Positions 34,950 through 42,491 of a stretch of 64,000 bases of DNA are shown here, in pieces (the stretch's first letter is position 1; each line of letters starts with the position of its first letter). Made by a program: the position numbers and the translations under genes. Under the pieces are notes generated by a model. That model was not told the origin of the DNA, ran no database searches, and saw nothing but the letters and a program-made list of their open reading frames with translations. Source of the DNA: an uncultured Flavobacteriales bacterium. GTDB taxonomy: Bacteria > Bacteroidota > Bacteroidia > Flavobacteriales_G > Salibacteraceae. The stretch covers positions 1 to 64,000 of the forward strand of contig CAJIZE010000006.1 in NCBI GenBank assembly GCA_905181855.1, written 5' to 3'.

Positions 34950-35794
34950 TGCGATTACTATACTTGACGCTGTTTGTGGTTTATCTTCAATCGGCATTCG
35001 GAGCAACTCATAATTTAACTTTACGATTCCAACCAAATACTTTGCAACTGGTTGATAGTAATACGCTTCCAATAGTTTCAATTGCTGATACAAACACTGT
35101 ACATCCCTTTCTAGGTAAATTCAGCTTAAACGATTCACTTGTACTTAAGGTGATTAACGCAGATACTCTTTCTCATAATTTTACTATTGAGAATTATGTG
35201 AACTCAAGTCTAATCAGCTCTTATGATTCAAGCTACTTTTACCTTAAACTAAACAAAGAAGGAACATTTATAATTTTCGATGAGGGTGTCTTTCCAAACA
35301 ACCAGTATTCGTCAATATCAGGGTTGCTTGCAGTAGAACAAACTAACATTAAAACATATTTTTGGAACGTACGTGAGTTTCAATCAAAGTGGCATCAAGA
35401 TACTTTCACTGGAGCAATGAACCCCTTGCTATATTATCCTGATTATTTTACGGTCAACAACCTATCTAATCCAAATGTTGACAGCCATGCTGATTCAAGA
35501 GTTGCCGGTTCGGTTGGCGATACAATTCACTTAGTAATTGCAAATACAGGCCTGTCTATACATTCAATTCATTTTCATGGTTACCATCTAAAAACATTAA
35601 ACTCTTCAAAGCATCCTGAAACAATTGGCCGTTCAAAGGATACTTTTCCTCTTTATCCTATGGAGGTTTTGAAACTTGAATTAATACCAGATAAACCAGG
35701 AGTTTACCCAGTCCACGATCACAATCTAATAGGTGTTACCGGTGGTATGTTTTATCCAAACGGAATGTTCACTACCCTAAGAATTGTTCCATGA
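34949..35794 (+). CDS. Exported multicopper-oxidase-like cupredoxin protein, half 1
   Basis: Starts at GTG directly over the previous stop; signal peptide MRLLYLTLFVVYLQSAFG. Two cupredoxin-like domains are visible; the second has SIHFHGYHL (HFHG at 208-211) and the closing VYPVHDHNLIGVTGG ... PNGM. Multicopper oxidases normally have HCH at that position; here it is HDH (256-258), so the type 1 copper cysteine is absent while copper-binding histidines remain. No sorting domain. It overlaps the second cupredoxin gene by 4 nt (ATGA); the two may form one split enzyme (inference). Confidence 0.82.
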   Translation: MRLLYLTLFVVYLQSAFGATHNLTLRFQPNTLQLVDSNTLPIVSIADTNTVHPFLGKFSLNDSLVLKVINADTLSHNFTIENYVNSSLISSYDSSYFYLKLNKEGTFIIFDEGVFPNNQYSSISGLLAVEQTNIKTYFWNVREFQSKWHQDTFTGAMNPLLYYPDYFTVNNLSNPNVDSHADSRVAGSVGDTIHLVIANTGLSIHSIHFHGYHLKTLNSSKHPETIGRSKDTFPLYPMEVLKLELIPDKPGVYPVHDHNLIGVTGGMFYPNGMFTTLRIVP

Positions 35795-36996
35795 AAAAGG
35801 TATTGTTCTTTCTTATTATAATAAGCTCTGTAAGTGTTTTTTCACAAGATGAAAAGTTCTTGGTGATATCAAGAAATACCGATTATGTTCAGTTGGATGA
35901 CACAACTAATGTCCGTATAATGGGTTACACACGAACACTTTCGGCTCCCTCAAAAATCCCTGGCCCTTTGTTGGTGTTTACCGAAGGTGATAGCGTTGAA
36001 ATTGATCTATGGAATGTGTCACAAGGTGCACCACATACTATTCACTTACATGGATTAGATGTAAATCAGGCAAACGATGGAGTACCTATGTTGTCTTTCG
36101 ATGTTGCTCACATGGACCATGGTTTTTATCGTTTTAAAGCTCCCGAACCCGGTACTTATATTTACCATTGCCATGTTACCTCTAGTGTACATGTACAAGC
36201 CGGAATGTACGGAATGGTCGTTGTTAGGCCTAAGTACCCTGAGTTAACCTGGGAAGGAGGATATGAAATCACGGTTGATAATCAAATAATTACATCAGAA
36301 GTAGATGTAGATTGGCACCACGATTCAATTATTGAACACGATCATACAGCAACGGCGCTGCATCAGGTTAAGGTACCTGTTTACGATCCTACTTTTTTTC
36401 TTGCCAATGGTTATGGGTTTAATAGTGTTACCGATAAAGCTATTGAAATTTCTACCGGTAATAACAATCTTTTAAGACTGGCTAACATTGGGAATTATGG
36501 CAATAAATTTATTTTCCCACAGAGTGTTAAAGCTACAATTATATCATCAGATGGTAGAAGATTACCTGCAGAATACATAGCAGATAGCTTAATAATTCTT
36601 CCAGGTGAACGGTTTCAAATTTTGTTGAATTCATCACAATTGGGCAACGATTCAATGGCAATAAAATATTTCAGTTTAAATACCCAGTTGGTGGAAGGGG
36701 TGCAAAACTATCCAATTATCGTTGATGTAATTGAATCCATTGAAGATAAAATGATTTCTTCTACCTTTTCAATTTATCCTAATCCAGCGACAAGTCAGGT
36801 CAATTTTGACTTTAAAAATGAACTTCCTAATGAGGTGGAAATAGCAGATATTAATGGAAGAACGATTCATACGATTAGAAAGGATTCAATTCAAAAAACT
36901 ACTACCTTTATAACTTCAAATTTAATGAGAGGTGAGTACTTAATAAAATGCGTTTACAATGCTAAAGTAGTTACCCTACCGCTTATAATAGAATGA
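35791..36996 (+). CDS. T9SS-secreted multicopper-oxidase-like protein, half 2
   Basis: Exported 401-residue protein. Signal peptide ends VSVFSQ. The N-terminal cupredoxin carries HTIHLHGLD (HLHG at 85-88) and YIYHCHVTSSVHVQAGMYG, with His-Cys-His at 126-128, His134 and Met139, a full type 1/trinuclear-type ligand set. A less conserved domain with WHHDSIIEHDHTATALH follows, then a T9SS sorting domain (FSIYPNPATSQVNFDF). Likely oxidises Cu(I) or a phenolic substrate at the cell surface. Overlaps its neighbours on both sides. Confidence 0.85.
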   Translation: MKKVLFFLIIISSVSVFSQDEKFLVISRNTDYVQLDDTTNVRIMGYTRTLSAPSKIPGPLLVFTEGDSVEIDLWNVSQGAPHTIHLHGLDVNQANDGVPMLSFDVAHMDHGFYRFKAPEPGTYIYHCHVTSSVHVQAGMYGMVVVRPKYPELTWEGGYEITVDNQIITSEVDVDWHHDSIIEHDHTATALHQVKVPVYDPTFFLANGYGFNSVTDKAIEISTGNNNLLRLANIGNYGNKFIFPQSVKATIISSDGRRLPAEYIADSLIILPGERFQILLNSSQLGNDSMAIKYFSLNTQLVEGVQNYPIIVDVIESIEDKMISSTFSIYPNPATSQVNFDFKNELPNEVEIADINGRTIHTIRKDSIQKTTTFITSNLMRGEYLIKCVYNAKVVTLPLIIE

Positions 36997-37970
36997 TGAT
37001 GAAAACAACAACTGTACTTTTTCTTAGCATGGCGATTGCCATTTCAAGCTATGGCCAAACTACCTTAAAATTCGCTTTTAATTTTAAATTTAACGGTGAG
37101 CCGTTTAAATTAAATCAATCTTATGATGATTTGTCGGGAGCTAAGACTAATTTAACTCGAGTTCAGTTTTACCTTTCGATGGATAAAGCCATTCACGATG
37201 GAGGAAATGAAACTGATTTATCTGGTAACTTTATTTTAGCAGAGTACGGAACAGAATCTTATATTATAGACTCAAACCTTTCCATTACAGACTTAGAAGA
37301 AATTCATTTCGGGTTTGGGGTTCATCCAGATGTAAATCACAACGATCCAACAACTTATCCTGCAGAGCATCCTTTAGCACTTAAAATCCCAACAATGCAT
37401 TGGGGTTGGACGTCCGGATACAAATTTTTTACTCTAGAGGGCAATATAGATACAGACAACGATCAATCTCCTGATAGACTTTTTCAGATGCACGCAGTTG
37501 GCGATGAGTTCTACAAATCAATGAAGTTGGTTGCAAACAAATCAGTTGCAAACAACGAAATTGTTGTTGAGGTAATAGTAGATTTAGGCACGTGGTTCAC
37601 AAATGTTGACCTACAAGCTGTAGGAATCTTGCACGGGGGTGGGCCAGTTATGGAAGCTGCAGTAACTAATACCCCTCAAGTTTTTGGCGCTACTACCGTA
37701 GTTAATGTGAAAGAGAATGCTGATAAAATTATTGAGAACAGTGTGAATGTTTGGAATCACTTAAACAAAACTTTTTTAACCTATGAACTAGCTCAAAAAC
37801 TTGATGGCCAATTAAAAATCATTGATCTAAACGGTAGTTTGGTTGAAGGCATTAATATCCAAAACCAAATAGGTACTATTGATATTAGCCATCTTTCAAA
37901 CGGAGTATACCTTTACTCGATTGAAAATCTTGGAACATCTGTTTTGAGTTCTAAATTCGTGATTTATTAA
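36993..37970 (+). CDS. MbnP-like copper-binding protein with T9SS sorting domain, copy 2
   Basis: Paralogue of the first MbnP gene. Signal peptide ends ISSYGQ; the domain has VQFYLSMDKAIHDGGNETDL, HFGFGVHPDVNHNDPTTYPA and the identical core MHWGWTSGY at 135-143. The C-terminal 60 residues look like a shortened T9SS sorting domain (IIDLNGSLVEG, HLSNGVYLYSIENL). It starts at the first of three consecutive ATG codons, overlapping the previous stop. The intergenic hairpin that follows separates it from its MbnH-like partner. Confidence 0.88.
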   Translation: MMMKTTTVLFLSMAIAISSYGQTTLKFAFNFKFNGEPFKLNQSYDDLSGAKTNLTRVQFYLSMDKAIHDGGNETDLSGNFILAEYGTESYIIDSNLSITDLEEIHFGFGVHPDVNHNDPTTYPAEHPLALKIPTMHWGWTSGYKFFTLEGNIDTDNDQSPDRLFQMHAVGDEFYKSMKLVANKSVANNEIVVEVIVDLGTWFTNVDLQAVGILHGGGPVMEAAVTNTPQVFGATTVVNVKENADKIIENSVNVWNHLNKTFLTYELAQKLDGQLKIIDLNGSLVEGINIQNQIGTIDISHLSNGVYLYSIENLGTSVLSSKFVIY

Positions 37971-37998
37971 AACCTCTGAGATCCACATATATTTAGAT

Positions 37999-38034
37999 AA
38001 ATCGCGCTTGCTTTTGACTTGCGCGATTTTTTTT
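37999..38034 (+). terminator. Strong intrinsic terminator lying over the start of the second MbnH gene
   Basis: A perfect 9-bp stem (AAATCGCGC / GCGCGATTT, 13-nt loop) is followed by an uninterrupted run of eight T. It lies 28 nt after the mbnP-2 stop. The loop begins with the TTG that opens the next gene, and the T-run encodes part of that gene's signal peptide. So transcription from the operon should stop or be attenuated here. Confidence 0.8.
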
Positions 38035-38991
38035 GCATTAAGTTTTGTGGCTTGTAATCATCAAGAATTAATACCACCCAAGCCTTTTGATCAGATGCAA
38101 TTTTCAGAAGGTAACGAGCCAAACGACTTAAGAATTAAACTGGGCCGGATGCTTTTTTACGACCCTATTTTATCAAGAGATTCTACCGTTTCTTGTGCTT
38201 CTTGTCATATTCAATCAATGGCATTTACGGATGGTAAAAAAGTAGGTGAGGGTATAGAAGGCCGTAAAGTGTTACGTAATTCGCCTACTTTAGGTAATGT
38301 GAGTTACCATTCTCGCATAATGCGCGATGGCGGAGTGCCAACTTTAGAAATGCAAGTTTTGGTTCCTGTACAAGAACACTCTGAGTTTGATTTTAACATG
38401 GTTTTATTGGCAGAGCGTTTGGCAAATCACAAGGTTTATTCTAAAATGGCTTTAAAGGCGTATAACCGGGCAATGGATCCTTATGTAATAACCAGAGCAA
38501 TTGCTGTTTTCGAACGCACCATGGTTTCAAATCAATCGCCATTTGATGAGTATTTTTATCAAAATATTACTACTGCCTTAAGCGACGAACAATTAGAAGG
38601 TTACGCTTTGTTTAAAAAGTTGGGTTGCGAAAATTGCCACTCAGGCCCAGATTTTACTAACTACAATTATTACAACATTGGATTGTATGAATATTATCCT
38701 GATTCTGGCAGAACCCGAATAACAAACGACACAAACGACCGTGGTAAAATAAAAACTCCAACTTTAAGAAACGTTGCTTTAACAGCACCTTACATGCACG
38801 ATGGAAGTATCCAAACGGTAGAAGAAGTAATAAGTCATTTTGCTAGTGGCGGAAAAAGTCATTCCCAAAAATCTGATTTGATAGTAGATTTTGAAATATC
38901 TGAAAAAGAAAAGGCAGAAATTTTAAGCTTTCTGAGTTCTTTGACAGATAAAACCTTTATTTCTGATACCACTTTGAGTAATCCTTTTTAG
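38008..38991 (+). CDS. MbnH/MauG-like di-heme cytochrome c peroxidase lipoprotein, copy 2
   Basis: Lipoprotein with heme motifs CASCH (63-67) and CENCH (207-211), plus LGRMLFYDPILSRDSTVSCA, RIMRDGGVPTLEMQVLVPVQ and TPTLRNVALTAPYMHDGS. The lipobox is FVAC (Cys16). The reading starts at a TTG in a terminator loop; the signal sequence then lacks basic residues, which is unusual, and the codons just upstream (DKSR) would supply them without any ATG. The true start is uncertain. It follows mbnP-2 and is its presumed oxidase partner. Confidence 0.85.
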   Translation: MLLTCAIFFALSFVACNHQELIPPKPFDQMQFSEGNEPNDLRIKLGRMLFYDPILSRDSTVSCASCHIQSMAFTDGKKVGEGIEGRKVLRNSPTLGNVSYHSRIMRDGGVPTLEMQVLVPVQEHSEFDFNMVLLAERLANHKVYSKMALKAYNRAMDPYVITRAIAVFERTMVSNQSPFDEYFYQNITTALSDEQLEGYALFKKLGCENCHSGPDFTNYNYYNIGLYEYYPDSGRTRITNDTNDRGKIKTPTLRNVALTAPYMHDGSIQTVEEVISHFASGGKSHSQKSDLIVDFEISEKEKAEILSFLSSLTDKTFISDTTLSNPF

Positions 38992-38992
38992 G

Positions 38993-39202
38993 TTACTTGC
39001 ATTCACCTTTGGTGTACTCAGAAACATTGCTGCACCCAGCAGCGCATGCATTGCCATAAGTAACACCATCGCAGCCGCAAACTGGATCGTAGTCTAAAGT
39101 ACAGATGCAATTTGTGTCTACTGTGGCTTCACAGTTGTCTTCTTCACAGGCCGTTAAAGAAAGAAGTATTGATGAAATTAGGAGAATAAAAAATGTTTTC
39201 AT
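38993..39202 (-). CDS. Small Kazal-type protease-inhibitor lipoprotein
   Basis: A 69-residue lipoprotein with lipobox LTAC followed by a single Kazal domain: six cysteines in the pattern [20 protein letters not shown] then NACAAGCSN and GEC. Kazal domains block serine proteases by a reactive loop between the second and third cysteines; the loop residue here would be in DYDPVCG. Possibly protects the cell from secreted proteases such as its own subtilase (inference). Its end lies 1 nt from the stop of the convergent peroxidase gene. Confidence 0.88.
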   Translation of the reverse strand: MKTFFILLISSILLSLTACEEDNCEATVDTNCICTLDYDPVCGCDGVTYGNACAAGCSNVSEYTKGECK

Positions 39203-39239
39203 GGCTGATGAAACGTTTGTGCTGCTGGATTATTGCAAC

Positions 39240-40469
39240 CTAAAACTGGACATCTTTTTCAATTGATTTACCGTCTCTTTTTACAGTAGTAATAACCTTG
39301 TCACCTTTTTCTATTTTAGATAAGGCAACCATGTAATCTTGCATGTTTTTAACCTTGTATTCGCCCAATTGCAATACAACATCACCACGTTCTATACCAG
39401 CTTTTTGAGCAGGTCGGTCTTCAATAACACCATCAATACGCATTCCTACTCCATCATACATATAATCAGGCATTACACCTAGAGTAACTTTAAAGTTAGG
39501 CACATTGCTTTTGTTTGATTTTGTCTTCAAGAACTCAATTTCTCCTTTGCCTAATGTTGAATTAATGATGTCATAAATAACATCATGCACTAAGACCATC
39601 CCCTTGTAGTTTAGTTTTTCAAAATCGTCAGTTGGTTTGTGGTAGTCACTGTGTTGGCCTGTAAAGAAATGTAAAACTGGCATGTCTTGTAGGTAAAACG
39701 ATGTATGATCAGATGGTCCAATTCCTGATGAATCTAAAACAACTTTTAAGGCAACAGGTCTAATCTCTTCAATAGTATTGACCCAAATAGGAGAAGTACC
39801 AACACCGTGTATTGCTAATCCTTTTGAGGCTTCAAAACGTCCTACCATATCCATGTTAATCATGAAATTTAAATCCTCAATATCCAATGTTGGGTTTTCA
39901 GCATAATATTTTGACCCCCAAAGACCTTTTTCTTCTCCTGAAAAGGCAATAAACATGAAATTATTTGAGGTTATATTTTTCTCAGAGAGGGTTTTTGCTA
40001 ATTGTATCATTACAGCAACACCACTGGCATTATCATCGGCTCCATTGTGAATCGCTTTTTCTTTCGAAGCATGCAATGAGCCATGATTGCCCATGCCTAG
40101 ATGATCGTAATGAGCACCAACAACAATAGTTGTTTTTGCTCCATTATCAAGGAACCCAATTACGTTTCTACCCATGATTGGCATAACCTCCCTCATCTCT
40201 TCTGGAGTAACATGTGGATGAGGTTTTTCTTTGTTTGAAAACTCCTGAAAAAAACCTTCTTCTCCTTTTGGTTCTAAACCAATTTTAGCAAATTCTGTTG
40301 CTATGAAATCACCAGCTAGTTTTTCACCCTCAGTGCCCATTTCACGTCCTGCCAATTCATCACTTGCTAGGTATTTAACAATACTTTTATAAACATCCGG
40401 TTTGTTTTGAGAGTAAGCTGAAAATACTGATAAAAGGGAAACTATTATAAAGGATAATGCGGTTCTCAT
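39240..40469 (-). CDS. M28 family zinc aminopeptidase with C-terminal PDZ domain
   Basis: Exported di-zinc peptidase. Signal peptide MRTALSFIIVSLLSVFSAYS, a dimetal site from GAHYDHLGMG (His, Asp), GADDNASGVAVM (Asp), FIAFSGEEKGLWGSKYY (Glu-Glu), NMDMVGR (Asp) and QHSDYHKPTDD (His). The last 100 residues form a PDZ domain (GMRIDGVIEDRPAQKAGIER then GDVVLQLG). Cleaves N-terminal residues of peptides in the periplasm or outside. Divergent from the TolB-like gene. Confidence 0.93.
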   Translation of the reverse strand: MRTALSFIIVSLLSVFSAYSQNKPDVYKSIVKYLASDELAGREMGTEGEKLAGDFIATEFAKIGLEPKGEEGFFQEFSNKEKPHPHVTPEEMREVMPIMGRNVIGFLDNGAKTTIVVGAHYDHLGMGNHGSLHASKEKAIHNGADDNASGVAVMIQLAKTLSEKNITSNNFMFIAFSGEEKGLWGSKYYAENPTLDIEDLNFMINMDMVGRFEASKGLAIHGVGTSPIWVNTIEEIRPVALKVVLDSSGIGPSDHTSFYLQDMPVLHFFTGQHSDYHKPTDDFEKLNYKGMVLVHDVIYDIINSTLGKGEIEFLKTKSNKSNVPNFKVTLGVMPDYMYDGVGMRIDGVIEDRPAQKAGIERGDVVLQLGEYKVKNMQDYMVALSKIEKGDKVITTVKRDGKSIEKDVQF

Positions 40470-40532
40470 AGTCTTTGAATTGGAGCTTCGAATTTACTTA
40501 TAAATAGCCTTGAAAGCACTCAAACGATTCAC

Positions 40533-40540
40533 TATTTTCG
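40533..40540 (+). promoter_or_regulatory. -7-like box TATTTTCG before the TolB-like gene
   Basis: Copy of the recurring TATTTTCG element, ending 16 nt before ATG 40557, with TTG at 40510-40512 giving a 20-nt spacer as expected for a -33 partner. The best of the five copies. Confidence 0.55.
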
Positions 40541-40556
40541 CAGTCAAATAACAAGC

Positions 40557-41672
40557 ATGAGAAATTTATTATATCTTTTTATGGCGTTGGTAATGACGTC
40601 CTGTTCTAATTCAGCAAACACTGACATTGCTGAAGAAGTTGAAGGCTACTCTGGAGCAGCTGTTTGGGAAACAGATAGTTTGATTAAAGATGGTGAAAAT
40701 CATTTTAAAAGTCTGAAAAAATTAAGTTTCGGTGGCGACAATGCCGAAGCATACTGGAGTTTTGATGATACCAAATTGGTGTTTCAAGCCACTAACCCGG
40801 AGTGGAATCAAAGCTGTGATCAAATCTATTGGTTTGATTGGAAAAACCAAGATTTATCAAAAGGCCCACCAACCTTAATTAGTAAAACGAAAGGAAGAAC
40901 CACATGCTCCTATTTTTTACCTGGTGATTCTACCATATTGTATGCTTCAACTCATTTAGATTCTGAAGATTGTCCCCCGGTTCCCGAAAAAATTAATGGT
41001 AAATATATATGGCCAATTTATCCAAGTTTCGATATTTTTATTTCTGATTTGGAAGGGAATGTTTTATCACAATTAACGGATGAACCAGGTTATGATGCAG
41101 AAGCAACAGTTTCACCAAACGGTGATAAAATTGTTTTTACTTCAATGCGAACAGGTGATTTAGAACTATTTACTTGCGATATTGATGGAAGCAATGTAAA
41201 GCAGATAACTTTTGATTTGGGTTATGATGGTGGTGCTTTTTTCTCTCCTGATGGAAGCAAGTTGATTTTTAGGTCATCGAGACCGCAGACGAAAGATGAA
41301 GTAGCAGAATACAAAGGGTTACTTGCCAAAGGATTGGTGCAACCTACAGCAATGGAATTGTTTGTTTGTAACGCTGATGGTACTGATTTAAGACAGCTTA
41401 CCGATTTAGGCGGAGCCAATTGGTGTCCATTTTTTCATCCTTCTGGTGAGAAAGTTATTTTTGGCTCAAACCATGCATCTGAAAGAGGTTTTCCATTTAA
41501 TCTTTATATGATTAACGTTGATGGAACAGGACTAGAAAAAATTACAAACGACAAAACATTTGATGCCTTTCCTGTATTTTCAAACAATGGTAAATACTTG
41601 GCTTTCTCATCGAACAGAAACAATGGTGGGACTAGAGAAACTAACATGTTTGTTGCTGAATGGAAAGATTAG
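40557..41672 (+). CDS. TolB-like WD40/PD40 propeller lipoprotein
   Basis: Lipoprotein with lipobox LVMTSC, 371 residues. PD40 repeats typical of a TolB-like six-blade propeller are seen: ATVSPNGDKIVFTSM, AFFSPDGSKLIFRSS, PFFHPSGEKVIFGSN and PVFSNNGKYLAFSSN. Function likely in binding at the outer membrane or in the periplasm. It lacks the TolA/Pal partners nearby, so TolB itself is not implied. Monocistronic with its own box. Confidence 0.85.
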   Translation: MRNLLYLFMALVMTSCSNSANTDIAEEVEGYSGAAVWETDSLIKDGENHFKSLKKLSFGGDNAEAYWSFDDTKLVFQATNPEWNQSCDQIYWFDWKNQDLSKGPPTLISKTKGRTTCSYFLPGDSTILYASTHLDSEDCPPVPEKINGKYIWPIYPSFDIFISDLEGNVLSQLTDEPGYDAEATVSPNGDKIVFTSMRTGDLELFTCDIDGSNVKQITFDLGYDGGAFFSPDGSKLIFRSSRPQTKDEVAEYKGLLAKGLVQPTAMELFVCNADGTDLRQLTDLGGANWCPFFHPSGEKVIFGSNHASERGFPFNLYMINVDGTGLEKITNDKTFDAFPVFSNNGKYLAFSSNRNNGGTRETNMFVAEWKD

Positions 41673-41689
41673 GTTAACCTTTAGCTATT

Positions 41690-41888
41690 TCATTTAAAGC
41701 AAAAACCAACTTATCTAACGCCTGACTCACTTTTGATGCCTCAATACCATCAATAGAAATTAATGCAATTGCGGCGAGATTTTGTCATACCAAAACTATA
41801 CAATACTAAAGTAAGGATTTTGTTGATGAACCTCTATTGTGTGAACCTCCAGGTTATTCAAACTTTCTGCCAGTAGAGTTTGAACTAA
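41690..41888 (-). pseudogene. Degenerate coding remnant downstream of wbqC
   Basis: On the minus strand VQTLLAESLNNLEVHTIEVH followed by QQNPYFSIV is readable to a TAG. After a gap and frame change, AAIALISIDGIEASKVSQAL then DKLVFALNEIAKG runs to a TAA. The second piece looks like the intact C-terminus of a helical protein. Family not recognised. The arrangement suggests a gene that followed wbqC in the same operon and has decayed. Confidence 0.45.
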
Positions 41889-41891
41889 ACT

Positions 41892-42491
41892 TTATAATAA
41901 TGCTGCCGCATTAGGACCTTCATTAAAAATGAGGTCAAGAATTGATGGATTATTTAAGTACCCTAAGCGATCTTCAAAAACCTGCATATAGTAATTGGTT
42001 TTAAATTGCCCGGCTTTGCGGTTGTAAGATTTGTTAAATCGCCAATCGCTATTTAACGTTGGGTCAGGGAAATTTTCATCAATCGAAATCTCTTTGCTTA
42101 ATTGAAGAGCCTTTAATATCCAATGAACACAAGCTACATTAAACTCAACTAAACTTTCAAATTTCGTGTTAACTAGTTTTGAATAGTCATCAATATAGTG
42201 GATAAAAAAAGGAGCCATACCGTAGGCCGCTTTTATGCTTTTGATGTGATAATGCGCCCAATCTTGTGAGTAATCTATTTTAACAATGGTTGTTTTTGTG
42301 CGTGAATCACATTTCTCAATTGGTATGGTCAACGTTTGGTAACCATGAACATTAATAATGGTGTAACGGTTACGGTATGTCCTTTTCGGGAAAGACTCTA
42401 ATACGTCGAAGCTAACGGTATCAGTATTACATAAAGAGCTATAATATGAAATAGGACCCAACGGATAAATAGGAAATGGAACAGGATCCAT
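41892..42491 (-). CDS. WbqC-like family protein
   Basis: Matches the WbqC family, 199 residues: FPIYPLGPISYYSSLCN, FPKRTYRNRYTIINVHGYQT, HYHIKSIKAAYGMAPFFIHY and SWRF-like DWRFNKSY...QVFEDRLGYL, ending NEGPNAAALL. The family occurs in polysaccharide clusters and as single genes in Bacteroidota beside lepB; a catalytic role has not been clearly set. The start shares one base with the lepB stop, so it is translationally coupled to lepB. Confidence 0.88.
   Translation of the reverse strand: MDPVPFPIYPLGPISYYSSLCNTDTVSFDVLESFPKRTYRNRYTIINVHGYQTLTIPIEKCDSRTKTTIVKIDYSQDWAHYHIKSIKAAYGMAPFFIHYIDDYSKLVNTKFESLVEFNVACVHWILKALQLSKEISIDENFPDPTLNSDWRFNKSYNRKAGQFKTNYYMQVFEDRLGYLNNPSILDLIFNEGPNAAALL

Noticed and set aside
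40557-41672. TolB of the Tol-Pal system
   Set aside because: PD40 repeats match the fold only; it is a lipoprotein and lacks tolA, tolQ, tolR or pal neighbours.
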